64,000 bases of DNA, from positions 434,001 through 498,000 of the forward strand of contig JAKLEZ010000001.1 of assembly GCA_022711465.1 (NCBI GenBank), read 5' to 3'. A model generated the notes under the pieces. The model saw only the letters and a program-made list of their open reading frames with translations, was not told where the DNA came from and ran no database searches. The translations under genes were made by a program, and so were the position numbers. Of this stretch, positions 48,180 through 56,493 are shown piece by piece. The DNA is from Planctomycetota bacterium (GTDB taxonomy: Bacteria > Planctomycetota > Phycisphaerae > UBA1845 > PWPN01). The first letter of the stretch is position 1; every line of letters starts with the position of its first letter.

Positions 48180-49106
48180 ATGAGAATCGCGGTCATCGGT
48201 TCGGGAGCCGTCGGGTGTTTCTATGGCGCCCGGCTTGCGCGATGCGGGCATGATGTCCGCTTTCTCATGCGCCGCGATCTGGCCGCCGTGCGTCAGCGCG
48301 GTCTCAGCATCAGGAGCCCGCAAGGAGGCTTTCACCTCCAGGCAGCCGCGTTTGGCGATCCCGCCGAGATCGGACCGGTCGATCTGGTACTCTGCGCCTT
48401 GAAGGCCACGGCCCTGGACGCGGCCGAGGGCCTGATCCGCCCGTGCGTCGGACCGGCGACGCGGATCCTGGTGATGATCAACGGCTTCAACATCGAGGAG
48501 CGGTTCGCCGGCTGGTTCGGACGAGATCGCATCTTCGGCGGGCTGGCTTTCGTGTGCATCAACCGCGGCGAGCCGGGCGTCGTGAACCACATCGACTACG
48601 GCCGGGTCATGTTCGGCCACCTGCTCGACAACCTCCCGCTGGCCCGCGAAGTCGCCGGTCTGTTCGCCGAAGCGGGCATCGAGACGATCATCGCCCCGTC
48701 GCTGCGGCAGGCCCGGTGGGAGAAGTTGATGTGGAACATTCCCTTCAGCACGGTGGCGGTCAGCGCCGGGGGCGTCACCACGCGGGAGATCATGAACGAT
48801 GAGAACCTGCGCCGGCTGGCCGTCCGATTGATCGTGGAGACCGGCACCGCGGGAAACGCCGACGGCTGCCGGATCGATGTCGATGGCATGGTGCGGAAGA
48901 TGACTGACGACACCGGCTCGATGGGGCCCTACCGCCCGTCGATGCTGATCGACTACCAGACGAAGCAGCCGCTGGAGGTCGAGGCCATCCTGGGCGAGCC
49001 CGTCCGCCGGGCCAGGGAGCTGAATGTCCCGGTCCCGACGATCGAAACGCAGTATGCCCTGGTGTCGTTCCTTGATCGGCTGAACCGAGGTGAAATCCGG
49101 ATCTGA
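48180..49106 (+). CDS. panE: 2-dehydropantoate 2-reductase
   Basis: Reduces ketopantoate to pantoate with NADPH in pantothenate synthesis. The 308-residue protein starts with the NADP loop RIAVIGSGAVGCFYGARLAR. It carries the catalytic lysine in RQARWEKLMWNIPFSTVAVS, and the C-terminal helical domain includes GPYRPSMLIDYQTKQPLEVE. The start at 48180 places the Rossmann motif at the N-terminus; a 12-residue extension to 48144 was rejected. Some members of this family act on other 2-keto acids, so the substrate is probable rather than certain. Confidence 0.88.
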   Translation: MRIAVIGSGAVGCFYGARLARCGHDVRFLMRRDLAAVRQRGLSIRSPQGGFHLQAAAFGDPAEIGPVDLVLCALKATALDAAEGLIRPCVGPATRILVMINGFNIEERFAGWFGRDRIFGGLAFVCINRGEPGVVNHIDYGRVMFGHLLDNLPLAREVAGLFAEAGIETIIAPSLRQARWEKLMWNIPFSTVAVSAGGVTTREIMNDENLRRLAVRLIVETGTAGNADGCRIDVDGMVRKMTDDTGSMGPYRPSMLIDYQTKQPLEVEAILGEPVRRARELNVPVPTIETQYALVSFLDRLNRGEIRI

Positions 49107-49174
49107 CCGGCGATCGCCAGGCAACGGAGTCCCTGGCAGCCGGATCAACCCGCTGGTCGCGGACAGCCCGAGAC

Positions 49175-50434
49175 ATGCTCGATCTCAACCAACTACCGCA
49201 TCTGACTTCCGACGTTCCCGGCATCGGCGGCCTGCTGAGAACACGCCGCGAGGACTTCATCGTCGACGAGGTCCCGCTTTACGAGCCTTGCGGCCAGGGA
49301 ACCCACGTCTACTTCCGTATCCGCAAGATCGGCATCCCGACGCTGAAGGCAGTGCACGAAATCGCCCGTGCTCTCGGCGTACCTTCACGGGAGATCGGCT
49401 TTGCGGGGATGAAGGACGCCGACGCGGTCACAACCCAGATGCTGAGCATCGAGCACGTGGATCCGGGGCGCGTTGAATCGCTGGCCGTGCCGCGCATCCA
49501 GATCCTGGGCGTGGCCCGTCACGGCAACAAGCTCAAGCGCGGGCACCTGGCCGGCAACCGGTTCACGATCAAGCTCCGCGGCGTGGACGGCGGGCGGATC
49601 AGTGACCTTCAGAAGTCGCTGGAGGTTCTCGGCCGGCGCGGCGTACCCAACTACTTCGGCCCCCAGCGCTTCGGCGTTCGCGGCGACACCTGGCAAATCG
49701 GCCTGGCCATGCTCCGCGGTGATTATTCCGAGGCAGTGGCCTGCATGGTCGGCCGTCCCGGATCCCACGACCACGGAGAGGCTCAACGAGCTCGCGAGCT
49801 GTTCGACAAGGGCAACTACGCTGCGGCCGCCGATGCCTGGCCGTACCTCTTCGCCAACGAGCGCCGGGTGTGCCGGGCGATGGCCAAGGAGAACGGCAGG
49901 GCCCATCGGGCCTTCCGGGCGCTGGACCGCTCGATCCAGGAGTTGTTCCTGTGCGCGTACCAGTCCTACCTGTTCAACCAGATCGTGGCCCGGCGGCTTG
50001 GATCGCTCGACCGCCTGATGCTCGGCGATCTCGCCTGGCGTCATCCTCAAGGGGCGGTGTTCCGGGTTGATGATGTCGGACGCGAGCAGCCGCGCTGCGA
50101 TGTTTTCGAGATCTCGCCCACCGGCCCGCTGTTCGGCCGGCGCATGAGCTCGCCCACCGGCACGCCCGGCGAGCAGGAAGCGGCACTCCTGGCGGAAACC
50201 GGACTTGCCCTCGAGGTGTGGCAGGAAGGCGAAGGCCGGAAGGTCACCGGTGGCCGTCGCCCCTTGCGTTTCCGGCCGCAGGAGGCGGCCATCGAAGCCG
50301 GCCGGGACCAGGCCGGCGATTATCTGGAGCTTCGATTCAGACTCGAGTCCGGCTGTTACGCCACGGCCGTGTTGCGCGAGATCTGCAAGCATGACCCTGG
50401 AACATCAAGCGGTATGGAGGAGGAGAACGACTGA
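49175..50434 (+). CDS. truD: tRNA pseudouridine(13) synthase
   Basis: Forms pseudouridine 13 in tRNA. The 419-residue protein has the TruD signature FAGMKDADAVTTQ with the catalytic Asp, where most family members have KDR. Other typical parts are TRREDFIVDEVPLYEPCGQG, GVPNYFGPQRFG and LFLCAYQSYLFNQIVARRL. The length is somewhat above the bacterial norm of about 350, with an insert after residue 180. Its stop overlaps the next ATG by one base (TGATG), so the next gene is translationally coupled. Confidence 0.93.
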   Translation: MLDLNQLPHLTSDVPGIGGLLRTRREDFIVDEVPLYEPCGQGTHVYFRIRKIGIPTLKAVHEIARALGVPSREIGFAGMKDADAVTTQMLSIEHVDPGRVESLAVPRIQILGVARHGNKLKRGHLAGNRFTIKLRGVDGGRISDLQKSLEVLGRRGVPNYFGPQRFGVRGDTWQIGLAMLRGDYSEAVACMVGRPGSHDHGEAQRARELFDKGNYAAAADAWPYLFANERRVCRAMAKENGRAHRAFRALDRSIQELFLCAYQSYLFNQIVARRLGSLDRLMLGDLAWRHPQGAVFRVDDVGREQPRCDVFEISPTGPLFGRRMSSPTGTPGEQEAALLAETGLALEVWQEGEGRKVTGGRRPLRFRPQEAAIEAGRDQAGDYLELRFRLESGCYATAVLREICKHDPGTSSGMEEEND

Positions 50435-51057
50435 TGTCTTCGATCTCCCCTCTCCTGCCATCCACCGGCAAACGGCTGCCCCGTTCGCATGATCCCTTGT
50501 TCCCGCTCTCATCAGGAAACCGCGGGAGGTCATCGGGCAAACCTTGCGTGCGTCGGCCCCGCGGCCGGTGGGCATTTGTCGCTGCCCTGCGGTCGTCCTT
50601 CGCCGCCGCCTTGATGGTCGCATCGGTTGCCGGCTGCGCTGCGCAGAACGAACCTGGCGCCGCGCGGCCAGCGATCGACGAAGACAGGCTGCCGATCGAA
50701 AACGCCGGCGAGTCGGGGAGACACACGGGAGCGGAACTGGACCACATGACCGCCCAGCGGGATCGACTGGCCGCGGAGAACGCCGACCTCAAGCGACAGC
50801 TGGCCTCGCGGCGGGAACTCGAGAGACAGCGGGACGGCGCCCTGGCCGAGGCTGAGGCGAAGGCCCGCCTGGAAACCGATGCCATTCGCAAGGAACTCGA
50901 GCAGGCCCTGGCCAACATCCGCCTGAGCCGCCAGCGGTGGGAGGACGACATTGCCTCCCGCCAGAGAACCATCGACATGCTCACCAGCGAGGTCGAGCGA
51001 CTGCGACGCGAACTGCAGTCCGCCCGAGGCAGCGAACCCGCCAGCCGCCCTCAGTAG
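50434..51057 (+). CDS. Coiled-coil lipoprotein
   Basis: A 207-residue protein whose start overlaps the truD stop and follows GGAGGAGGAG. After a basic N-terminus a hydrophobic stretch (FAAALMVASVAGC) ends in a lipobox cysteine at about residue 68. The mature part is a long coiled coil (MTAQRDRLAAENADLKRQLA, then a RQRTIDMLTSEVERLRRELQ segment). No family was recognised. It may anchor or space envelope parts. The N-terminal region before the lipobox is unusually long for a signal peptide, so the true start might be internal. Confidence 0.65.
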   Translation: MSSISPLLPSTGKRLPRSHDPLFPLSSGNRGRSSGKPCVRRPRGRWAFVAALRSSFAAALMVASVAGCAAQNEPGAARPAIDEDRLPIENAGESGRHTGAELDHMTAQRDRLAAENADLKRQLASRRELERQRDGALAEAEAKARLETDAIRKELEQALANIRLSRQRWEDDIASRQRTIDMLTSEVERLRRELQSARGSEPASRPQ

Positions 51058-51171
51058 CCGGCACGGCCCACATTCGTCGCACCCCCACTCTCATCGTACC
51101 AGGCGGACGACACATTCGACTCCCGCGACACGGGTTTGTCGGCCGACCAGTCCACTGGTATGCTCGTGCAC

Positions 51172-51840
51172 ATGAATTCTGAGGTTTTCCTGCCGCGCGG
51201 CGTGGTTTTCGACATGGATGGCGTCCTGCTGGACTCCGAGCCGTTCATCTGCAAGGCTGCGTGCATGATGTTCGCGGAGCGGGGCTTGACCGTGCAGCCC
51301 GATGATTTCAAGCCGTTTGTCGGGACAGGCGAGAACCGATTCATCGGCGGCGTGGCCGAGAAGTACAACTTCCAGGTCGACATTGAGGCAGTCAAGAAAC
51401 GCACCTACGACATCTACCTTGAAATCATCAAGGGTCGGATCGAAGCCTTGCCGGGCGTACATGCCTTCCTGGGTGCATGCCGCCGGGCCGGCAAGAAGCT
51501 CGCCCTGGCAACGAGCGCGGATGACGTCAAGGTCGACGGCAACCTCCGCGAGATCAAGCTGTCGACGAGCACGTTTGATGCGGTCGTCACCGGCCTGAGC
51601 ATCCTGCACAAGAAGCCGCACCCGGAGATCTTCGTGACCGCAGCCCACCAGCTCGGGCTGGAACCTCCTGAATGCCTGGTGGTCGAAGACGCGGTGAACG
51701 GTGTGGCGGCCGCCAAAGCTGCGGGCTCGCGATGCCTGGCCCTGACCACCAGCTTCACCCGCGGGCAACTCGCAGGGGCCGACTGGTTCGCTCCGAACCT
51801 GGCCGCAGCCCCACCCGAGGTGCTTCGGTGGCCCACTTGA
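51172..51840 (+). CDS. HAD-family phosphatase (beta-phosphoglucomutase-like)
   Basis: A haloacid-dehalogenase phosphatase or phosphomutase. The catalytic motif is VVFDMDGVLLDSEPF near the N-terminus, with both Asp residues. Motif II is LALATSADD, the lysine is in ILHKKPHPEIFVTAAHQLG, and motif III/IV is CLVVEDAVNGVAAAKAAGSR. From the ATG at 51172 it is 222 residues; starts at 51160 or TTG 51136 are also possible and none has a clear ribosome-binding site. The substrate is likely a sugar phosphate or similar small molecule. Confidence 0.85.
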   Translation: MNSEVFLPRGVVFDMDGVLLDSEPFICKAACMMFAERGLTVQPDDFKPFVGTGENRFIGGVAEKYNFQVDIEAVKKRTYDIYLEIIKGRIEALPGVHAFLGACRRAGKKLALATSADDVKVDGNLREIKLSTSTFDAVVTGLSILHKKPHPEIFVTAAHQLGLEPPECLVVEDAVNGVAAAKAAGSRCLALTTSFTRGQLAGADWFAPNLAAAPPEVLRWPT

Positions 51841-52173
51841 CCGCACCCCCGCATTGAGGAGCGAAGCGAAAGCGACCGCGGGCTGTTCGTCGTCGCGGGC
51901 GACCGGACGGGTGGCCGTCCTCGATCTTCAGTCAGGCGTTTCCAGCCCTTCCCGGACGAGAGGCCTCCTCCACGAGTGCTCCTGAACGACATAATTCATT
52001 GCTAAAAAAAGAATTACACGGAATGGACATATGTATCACATCGGAATAGTTCACTTGTGCTAACTATTGATCGCCGTGTAGTGTCTACTTGGTTGGAGCC
52101 ACGATCCAGACTCGCCAGCAGGTTGCCGGCGGATGCGATGCTCCAATGGTCCTCACGGAAGAGGAGACGACCC
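51841..52173. other. AT-richer gene-free region upstream of secreted repeat proteins
   Basis: About 330 bp. The stretch 51990-52090 is clearly lower in GC than its surroundings and includes a run of seven A, which fits a promoter region for the secreted protein at 52174. No confident -35/-10 pair could be chosen. Confidence 0.4.
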
Positions 52174-52899
52174 ATGAGACGCATGAACCTGACCATTGCG
52201 GGAGTGTTCGGGATGGCGGCGATGGTTCCGGCTGCCCTGGCAGCCTCGGCCACCGCCTACTCCGTCGCAAGCCACGGGGGATCGGCCCAGGCCACGGCCA
52301 GTGCGACCGGAAACGCGCGGGCAACTTCCTATGCGGGGGCGACCAACGGTGGAACCGCGATCGCCAACTCCTCGGCTTCCGGCAACCGAAGGGGCTACGC
52401 AGCCAGCGACGCGGCCGCCCTGGCCGACCGTGGCACTGCGATCAGCGATTCCAGGGCCGATGCCCGAGGCAAGCATGGCGGCGACGCGGTTGCGACCAGC
52501 CAGAGCGTATCCGGCGCTGTCGGTGGCATGGCGGTGAGCACCAGCGAGGCCCAGGCACGCGGCGCCCATGGTGGATCGGCACACAGCCAGTCGTACGCGA
52601 CCGCGATGAGCCGGTGGGGCATCGCCACCAGTGACAGCCTCGCGGTCAGCAAAGGCAGTCATGGCGGGCGGGCCCAGAGCATCAGTGATTCACTTGCCGA
52701 CACTCACGGCGGATCGGCCGACAGCCGCGTGGTCGCCCGCAGCGGAGCCCAGTACCACGGCTCGGCCTATGCCAACGGCGTCGGAGTGAGTGTCAGTGGG
52801 TACCGTCGGCACTCCGAAGTGCGGGCCAAGGCCGTCAGCCAGTCAGATCGATCTGGCCGGGGCCAGGCCCGGGTTGTGAGTGTCGAGGTGAAGCGCTGA
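52174..52899 (+). CDS. Secreted Gly/Ser/Ala-rich repeat protein 1
   Basis: A 241-residue protein from the ATG at 52174, with GAGGAG about 7 nt upstream. A signal peptide (MRRMNLTIAGVFGMAAMVPA) is followed by imperfect repeats of about 20-23 residues around HGGSAxAxSxA, with alternating small residues such as SASGNRRG, GTAISDSRAD and GMAVSTSEAQ. Alternation of small and polar residues suggests stacked beta strands, as in beta-solenoid or fibre-forming surface proteins. No known family was recognised. A related secreted protein follows 72 bp downstream, suggesting they act together. Confidence 0.7.
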   Translation: MRRMNLTIAGVFGMAAMVPAALAASATAYSVASHGGSAQATASATGNARATSYAGATNGGTAIANSSASGNRRGYAASDAAALADRGTAISDSRADARGKHGGDAVATSQSVSGAVGGMAVSTSEAQARGAHGGSAHSQSYATAMSRWGIATSDSLAVSKGSHGGRAQSISDSLADTHGGSADSRVVARSGAQYHGSAYANGVGVSVSGYRRHSEVRAKAVSQSDRSGRGQARVVSVEVKR

Positions 52900-52971
52900 C
52901 CGGTTGAAGGAATGTGTAACGGATCTGAGCTTGAGAATCAAAGAAAGCAACGAACCTTATGGAGGTGCAAC

Positions 52972-53559
52972 ATGAAACCGCTCAACAGATATGCTATCGG
53001 AGTGCTGATCGGGGCGATGGGTGCGGTCAATGCGATGGCCGGTCAGGCTGCGACCCGTGCGGCGGCGAGCAGCGGACGAGGCGGCAAGGCGGGTACCGCT
53101 GCGGCGACTGCCGATTACCAAGGTCACGGCAATGGGCCGTCCCTGACCAAGACCCAGGCCATCACCGGCGACGTCAACTTCGCCCGAGGTGTAGCCGTCG
53201 GCGCGGACCAGGACGGGATCGACCTGTCTTTCAGCCACGCGATTGCCGGCCGCTTGGGCTTGGCCTATGCGGGCACCTTGAACATCAGCATCGGTCATGA
53301 CGGCAAGGTCAGCACCAGTTACGGTGGTGTCTTGTCCGAGGGCGGCAAGGCTCGCTCGGTCGAGGCCGCTGGCTCAGCGAGTTCGGACCGTCACGGTGGA
53401 GGCTCCGCCCAGGCCAGCGCGACCGGCCACACCGCCGGAGGTGGCGAAGTCAAGGCCTACACCCAATCGAACACCATCGGCGGCCCGTGTCCCGTCATCT
53501 ACCGGTCGGGGCCTGCTCACCGGTATGTGGCCGTCCGATCCGATCACTGGCGACGATAA
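52972..53559 (+). CDS. Secreted Gly/Ser/Ala-rich protein 2
   Basis: A 195-residue protein with GGAGGTGCAAC directly before the ATG at 52972. A signal peptide (YAIGVLIGAMGAVNAMAGQA) precedes a Gly/Ala/Ser-rich part (SSGRGGKAGTAAATAD), then a more ordered middle (DVNFARGVAVGADQDGIDLS, GLAYAGTLNISIGHDGKVST), then HGGGSAQASATGH, which resembles the repeats of the preceding protein. The tail YRSGPAHRYVAVRSDHWRR is basic and aromatic. The function is unknown. A terminator-like hairpin at 53587-53615 ends the pair. Confidence 0.68.
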   Translation: MKPLNRYAIGVLIGAMGAVNAMAGQAATRAAASSGRGGKAGTAAATADYQGHGNGPSLTKTQAITGDVNFARGVAVGADQDGIDLSFSHAIAGRLGLAYAGTLNISIGHDGKVSTSYGGVLSEGGKARSVEAAGSASSDRHGGGSAQASATGHTAGGGEVKAYTQSNTIGGPCPVIYRSGPAHRYVAVRSDHWRR

Positions 53560-53586
53560 CCGCAGAGCGAGGGCGCATGCGGTGAA

Positions 53587-53615
53587 GGGCACGTCGGCTG
53601 ACAACCGGCGTGTCC
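53587..53615 (+). terminator. Hairpin after the secreted repeat-protein pair
   Basis: GGGCACGTCGG (53587-53597) pairs with CCGGCGTGTCC (53605-53615) over 11 positions with two G-T pairs, followed by TTCTG. The T-run is weak. Confidence 0.45.
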
Positions 53616-53736
53616 TTCTGCTATGTGCTCCAAGCGACCGACAGTGCCAAGTTGCGGATGGTGACCTCGGTATGCAGAGCGAGCGGGGCGGCAGCGGGCT
53701 TCTCCTTCGCCGTGGGATGCGTGGCGTCCGGCGATC

Positions 53737-54657
53737 CTATTCTGTTCTGCTCGGCTGCGTCAGCAGCGGTGACGTACCCGTCTTCGCCGCCGGATGAGAG
53801 AAGCGGATCTTCACGCCCAGTGTACCGCTTTGTGCGGTTTCGATGAGCAAGCGGCCTTGGACGGCGATTGCCCGTCCGAACGCCGTCTTAGCAGGTGTTC
53901 TCTCGATCTCAGAGACGACGCGGTCCAGGACCTCGCCGGCTGCGGCCGTCTGGGCACCAGGGTTCGTCGTCCCCTGGCTACGGAGCAGCCGCATCAACTC
54001 ACTCTGCATCACGCGGTGGCGAACCAAGGCGGGGGCAATCTCGGCCCAGTCGGGATGCTTGGCCACGGTTGGCAAGGTCTCGACCAGGCGGTTCACGTCG
54101 GTGACGAGGGCGCCGGGCCGCTCCCATTCCTCCGCCAGGGCCAGAGCCCAGCAGGCGAGCCGGCTGTTGTCCGGCGCCTGTGGTGTGATCTCTGGGTAGA
54201 GAACGCGCGTCGCCGCTTTGGCCTCTTCGGAGGGCGCGACCACCCGCACCTCCCACTTGCCGACGAAGCCTCGGTCCGTTCTCAGTCTCAGCTTCAGCGT
54301 GCCCGGCTCACGAAACACAGGCTCAAGTCGCAGACGAGGGACTGTTCCGCCAAGGTTCGCGGGATGCTCGAGATCGATCCAGATGAGGTGCAGGGAGGTA
54401 TCGCCGTTGTTGATCCGAGGCGACGAGCGACTGAGCGAGACCGGCTGGCGACCTTCGATCTCCAGGACCATCTCCTTGGGCAGATCCCGGGGCGGCTTGT
54501 CCAGAACAAGGGCGACGCAGCCCCCGACCACCACCGACTCGCGATCCAGCGAAGCGTGCAACTCGGTCGGTTGAGAGGTTGCGGCCGCACAGCACAGGCC
54601 GCCGAATGCGGCCGCCAAATGCATGAGCATCACCTGTCTCCACCCATCGCCCGCCAC
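53737..54657 (-). CDS. Exported protein of unknown function
   Basis: A 306-residue protein with a likely signal peptide (MLMHLAAAFGGLCCAAATSQ). The mature part begins with a beta-rich segment (HASLDRESVVVGGCVALVLD, EIEGRQPVSLSR, LRTDRGFVGKWEVRVVAP) resembling an Ig-like domain. It continues with a helical part (NSRLACWALALAEEWERPGA, then ALVRHRVMQSELMRLLRSQG). No family was recognised. The opposite strand is also open, but the signal peptide and ordered composition favour this strand. An internal ATG ten codons in is an alternative start. Confidence 0.62.
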   Translation of the reverse strand: MAGDGWRQVMLMHLAAAFGGLCCAAATSQPTELHASLDRESVVVGGCVALVLDKPPRDLPKEMVLEIEGRQPVSLSRSSPRINNGDTSLHLIWIDLEHPANLGGTVPRLRLEPVFREPGTLKLRLRTDRGFVGKWEVRVVAPSEEAKAATRVLYPEITPQAPDNSRLACWALALAEEWERPGALVTDVNRLVETLPTVAKHPDWAEIAPALVRHRVMQSELMRLLRSQGTTNPGAQTAAAGEVLDRVVSEIERTPAKTAFGRAIAVQGRLLIETAQSGTLGVKIRFSHPAAKTGTSPLLTQPSRTE

Positions 54658-54764
54658 TCACCCGGCAGCACCCGCGGCTGCGGGCGGCATGCTACCCCCT
54701 ATTGGCGTGTATTCTCGCTCATCTCTGCCGTTGATACCAGGGGAGCAAATCCAGACAGGACTGC

Positions 54765-54803
54765 CCGCACAAAACAGAACGCGGGCGGAGTATCCGCCCG
54801 CGT
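54765..54803 (-). terminator. Terminator after the cysteine-repeat protein gene
   Basis: On the minus strand an 11-bp perfect stem (54793-54803 with 54779-54789, containing CGGGCGGA) with a 3-base loop is followed by TCTGTTTTG. It lies 100 bp after the stop of the cysteine-repeat gene. Confidence 0.6.
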
Positions 54804-54902
54804 CACTTGGTGCCGATCGACAACTGCCGCCGTAAGCGGCTGATTGTTTTCGCCGGAGGAGGACACAATCTGGCCGCGTCCGCCCGCCGCTCCGACGACT
54901 CA

Positions 54903-55628
54903 CTACTCCAGGGCAACACGCTTCGGACAACCGGCTTTGCCGCCCTGGCAATGTCCCCTGCCGGACTCGGCGCCCCCTTTGGCGAACCCGCAGCCCTTCT
55001 GGCCCTCGCCGCAACCCTTCTTACCGTCGCCGCAGCTGCATTTGCCCTCGCCGCAACCCTTCTTGCCGTCACCGCAGCTGCACTTGCCCTCGCCGCAACC
55101 CCTGCAGTCGGGGCAAGCGCACTTGCCATCACCACAACTCTTCTTGCAGCCGCGGCATTCGCATTTGTCGGCGCCGCAACCCTTATCGCCGCAGTCGCAA
55201 GCCGCCTTGTCGCAACGACTACAGCATTCGGCTTTCTCCTCACCGGCCCGCGAGCACTGAGCATTGCCCACTTCCTTGACGCGTTTGGCGGGGGTGATGT
55301 TCAATCCTCTCAGCGTGTCCGCGCCGACCAAGAGGTAGACCTTCCCCATGTTGTACAGCGCCGGCAGGTACCCTCCGGAGGCATCCTTGACCTTGGCGGC
55401 GTCCTTGACCTTGGCGACAGGGTTCTGGCCACACGCGGACCACTTGACGTGGCCGCAGCCGGCCGCGGTGTCCTTCTTGACCGTCTCAGCCACGGCCGGA
55501 CAGGTCTCCTGGACCGCGGATGCAGACGCGGTACATTTGACCTGATCACGACACCTCTGAGTCTCCGCTGCCCAAGCCACGGAGACCATGGCGAATGAGA
55601 AGGCAACAGCCCAACGCATGCGTTTCAT
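54903..55628 (-). CDS. Secreted cysteine-repeat protein, possibly metal-binding
   Basis: A 241-residue protein from the ATG at 55628, with AAGGG 7 nt upstream. A signal peptide (MRWAVAFSFAMVSVAWAAET) is followed by a moderate region with scattered Cys and a short ordered segment (SGGYLPALYNMGKVYLLVGA). The last 105 residues hold about 23 cysteines in CxC, CxxC and GCG patterns, with a repeated CGDGKKGCGEGKCS unit. Gly and Lys fill most other positions. This composition is like metal-binding or heavily disulfide-bonded proteins, but no known family was recognised. It is divergent from an ECF sigma gene, 206 bp away, whose anti-sigma factor also carries a Cys-rich outer domain. Confidence 0.78.
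   Translation of the reverse strand: MKRMRWAVAFSFAMVSVAWAAETQRCRDQVKCTASASAVQETCPAVAETVKKDTAAGCGHVKWSACGQNPVAKVKDAAKVKDASGGYLPALYNMGKVYLLVGADTLRGLNITPAKRVKEVGNAQCSRAGEEKAECCSRCDKAACDCGDKGCGADKCECRGCKKSCGDGKCACPDCRGCGEGKCSCGDGKKGCGEGKCSCGDGKKGCGEGQKGCGFAKGGAESGRGHCQGGKAGCPKRVALE
55003..55086 (-). repeat. Two 42-bp tandem units in the cysteine-repeat gene
   Basis: 55003-55044 and 55045-55086 are near-identical 42-bp units encoding the 14-residue CGDGKKGCGEGKCS-type repeat; a partial third copy follows. Recent slippage or selection for repeat number is likely. Confidence 0.85.
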
Positions 55629-55834
55629 GCTCAAGCCCTTTCGTTTTGGTGTTCAAGCGTACCCTCGGACCAGGATCACCCGGTCCATACCCACTGTTAG
55701 ATGCGTCACGGAACGGGCTTCTTCGCGACAAGGATCACATTCCCGCCGCGGGCTCGCGGATGGTGTCCCGCTTGTGGGATACCCCCGGCCGCTTTCCCGA
55801 CAGGCCGGGAGGTGCTAATCTTCTAAAAGGGCAG

Positions 55835-56428
55835 ATGAGCAAGGCGCATCCCGGTTGGCGATTGAGCCTGCGACTCGGCCACAAGACCATGACCGAATCC
55901 CAGCTTGTCGAACGATGTCGTGAAGGAGACCGCGAGGCTCAGCGCGAATTGTACGCTTTGACCAGTGACCGAGTGCACCGACTGCTGGTCCGAATGACCG
56001 GCAATCCGGATGATGCGCTCGACCTCACCCAGGATACCTACATCCGAGTTTTTGGGAAAATCCATCAGTTCGACGGGCACTCGCAAATCGCCACCTGGGT
56101 CTACCGGGTGGCGGTGAATGAGGCTCTCCAATTCCTACGCCGGCAAGGTCATCAGCGGTTGCCCCAGTTCCGGGACAGTGAGTCCCCGGCCGACGCTGCT
56201 CAAACACCGGTCGTCGCCACCGATGTTCGGCTTGACGTGGGCCAGGCCCTCAGCCAGCTGCCCGAATGGGAGCGTACGCTGGTGATACTGAGGCACTTTG
56301 AGGGATTGAACTACGCCGAGATGGCACGCGTGTTGGAGAAACCCGAGGGCACGATTGCGTCGGGACTCAACCGGGCGAGGAAGATGCTCCGGGACATGCT
56401 GGGGCCGGGGCCTGGACATGAGGCATGA
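55835..56428 (+). CDS. ECF RNA polymerase sigma factor
   Basis: A 197-residue sigma-70 family protein of the ECF type. Region 2 contains DLTQDTYIRVFGKIHQFDGH and the -10-binding ATWVYRVAVNEAL; region 4 contains LPEWERTLVILRHFEGLNYA, then an EMARVLEKPEGTIASGLNRA helix-turn-helix. The ATG at 55835 has AAGG just upstream; ATG 55889 (MTESQL) is a second possible start that would fit the domain closely. The anti-sigma gene follows after 65 bp. The sigma gene is divergent from the cysteine-repeat gene, a common layout when a sigma factor controls its neighbour. The target promoter motif was not found. Confidence 0.92.
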   Translation: MSKAHPGWRLSLRLGHKTMTESQLVERCREGDREAQRELYALTSDRVHRLLVRMTGNPDDALDLTQDTYIRVFGKIHQFDGHSQIATWVYRVAVNEALQFLRRQGHQRLPQFRDSESPADAAQTPVVATDVRLDVGQALSQLPEWERTLVILRHFEGLNYAEMARVLEKPEGTIASGLNRARKMLRDMLGPGPGHEA

Positions 56429-56459
56429 AGAGATCACCCGTTGCATGCATCCAATGACA

Positions 56460-56480
56460 GGGAGCCCATGAACGGCTCCC
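56460..56480 (+). promoter_or_regulatory. Hairpin between sigma and anti-sigma genes
   Basis: GGGAGCC (56460-56466) pairs perfectly with GGCTCCC (56474-56480), immediately before the AGGGTGG ribosome-binding site of the anti-sigma gene. It could adjust anti-sigma translation or the ratio of the two transcripts. Confidence 0.45.
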
Positions 56481-56493
56481 AGGGTGGAATGTG

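Noticed and set aside
53794..54843. A 349-codon plus-strand frame opposite the exported protein at 53737-54657
   Set aside because: It lacks a signal peptide, membrane helix or known motif, while the minus strand has a signal peptide. Some doubt remains because neither has a known family.
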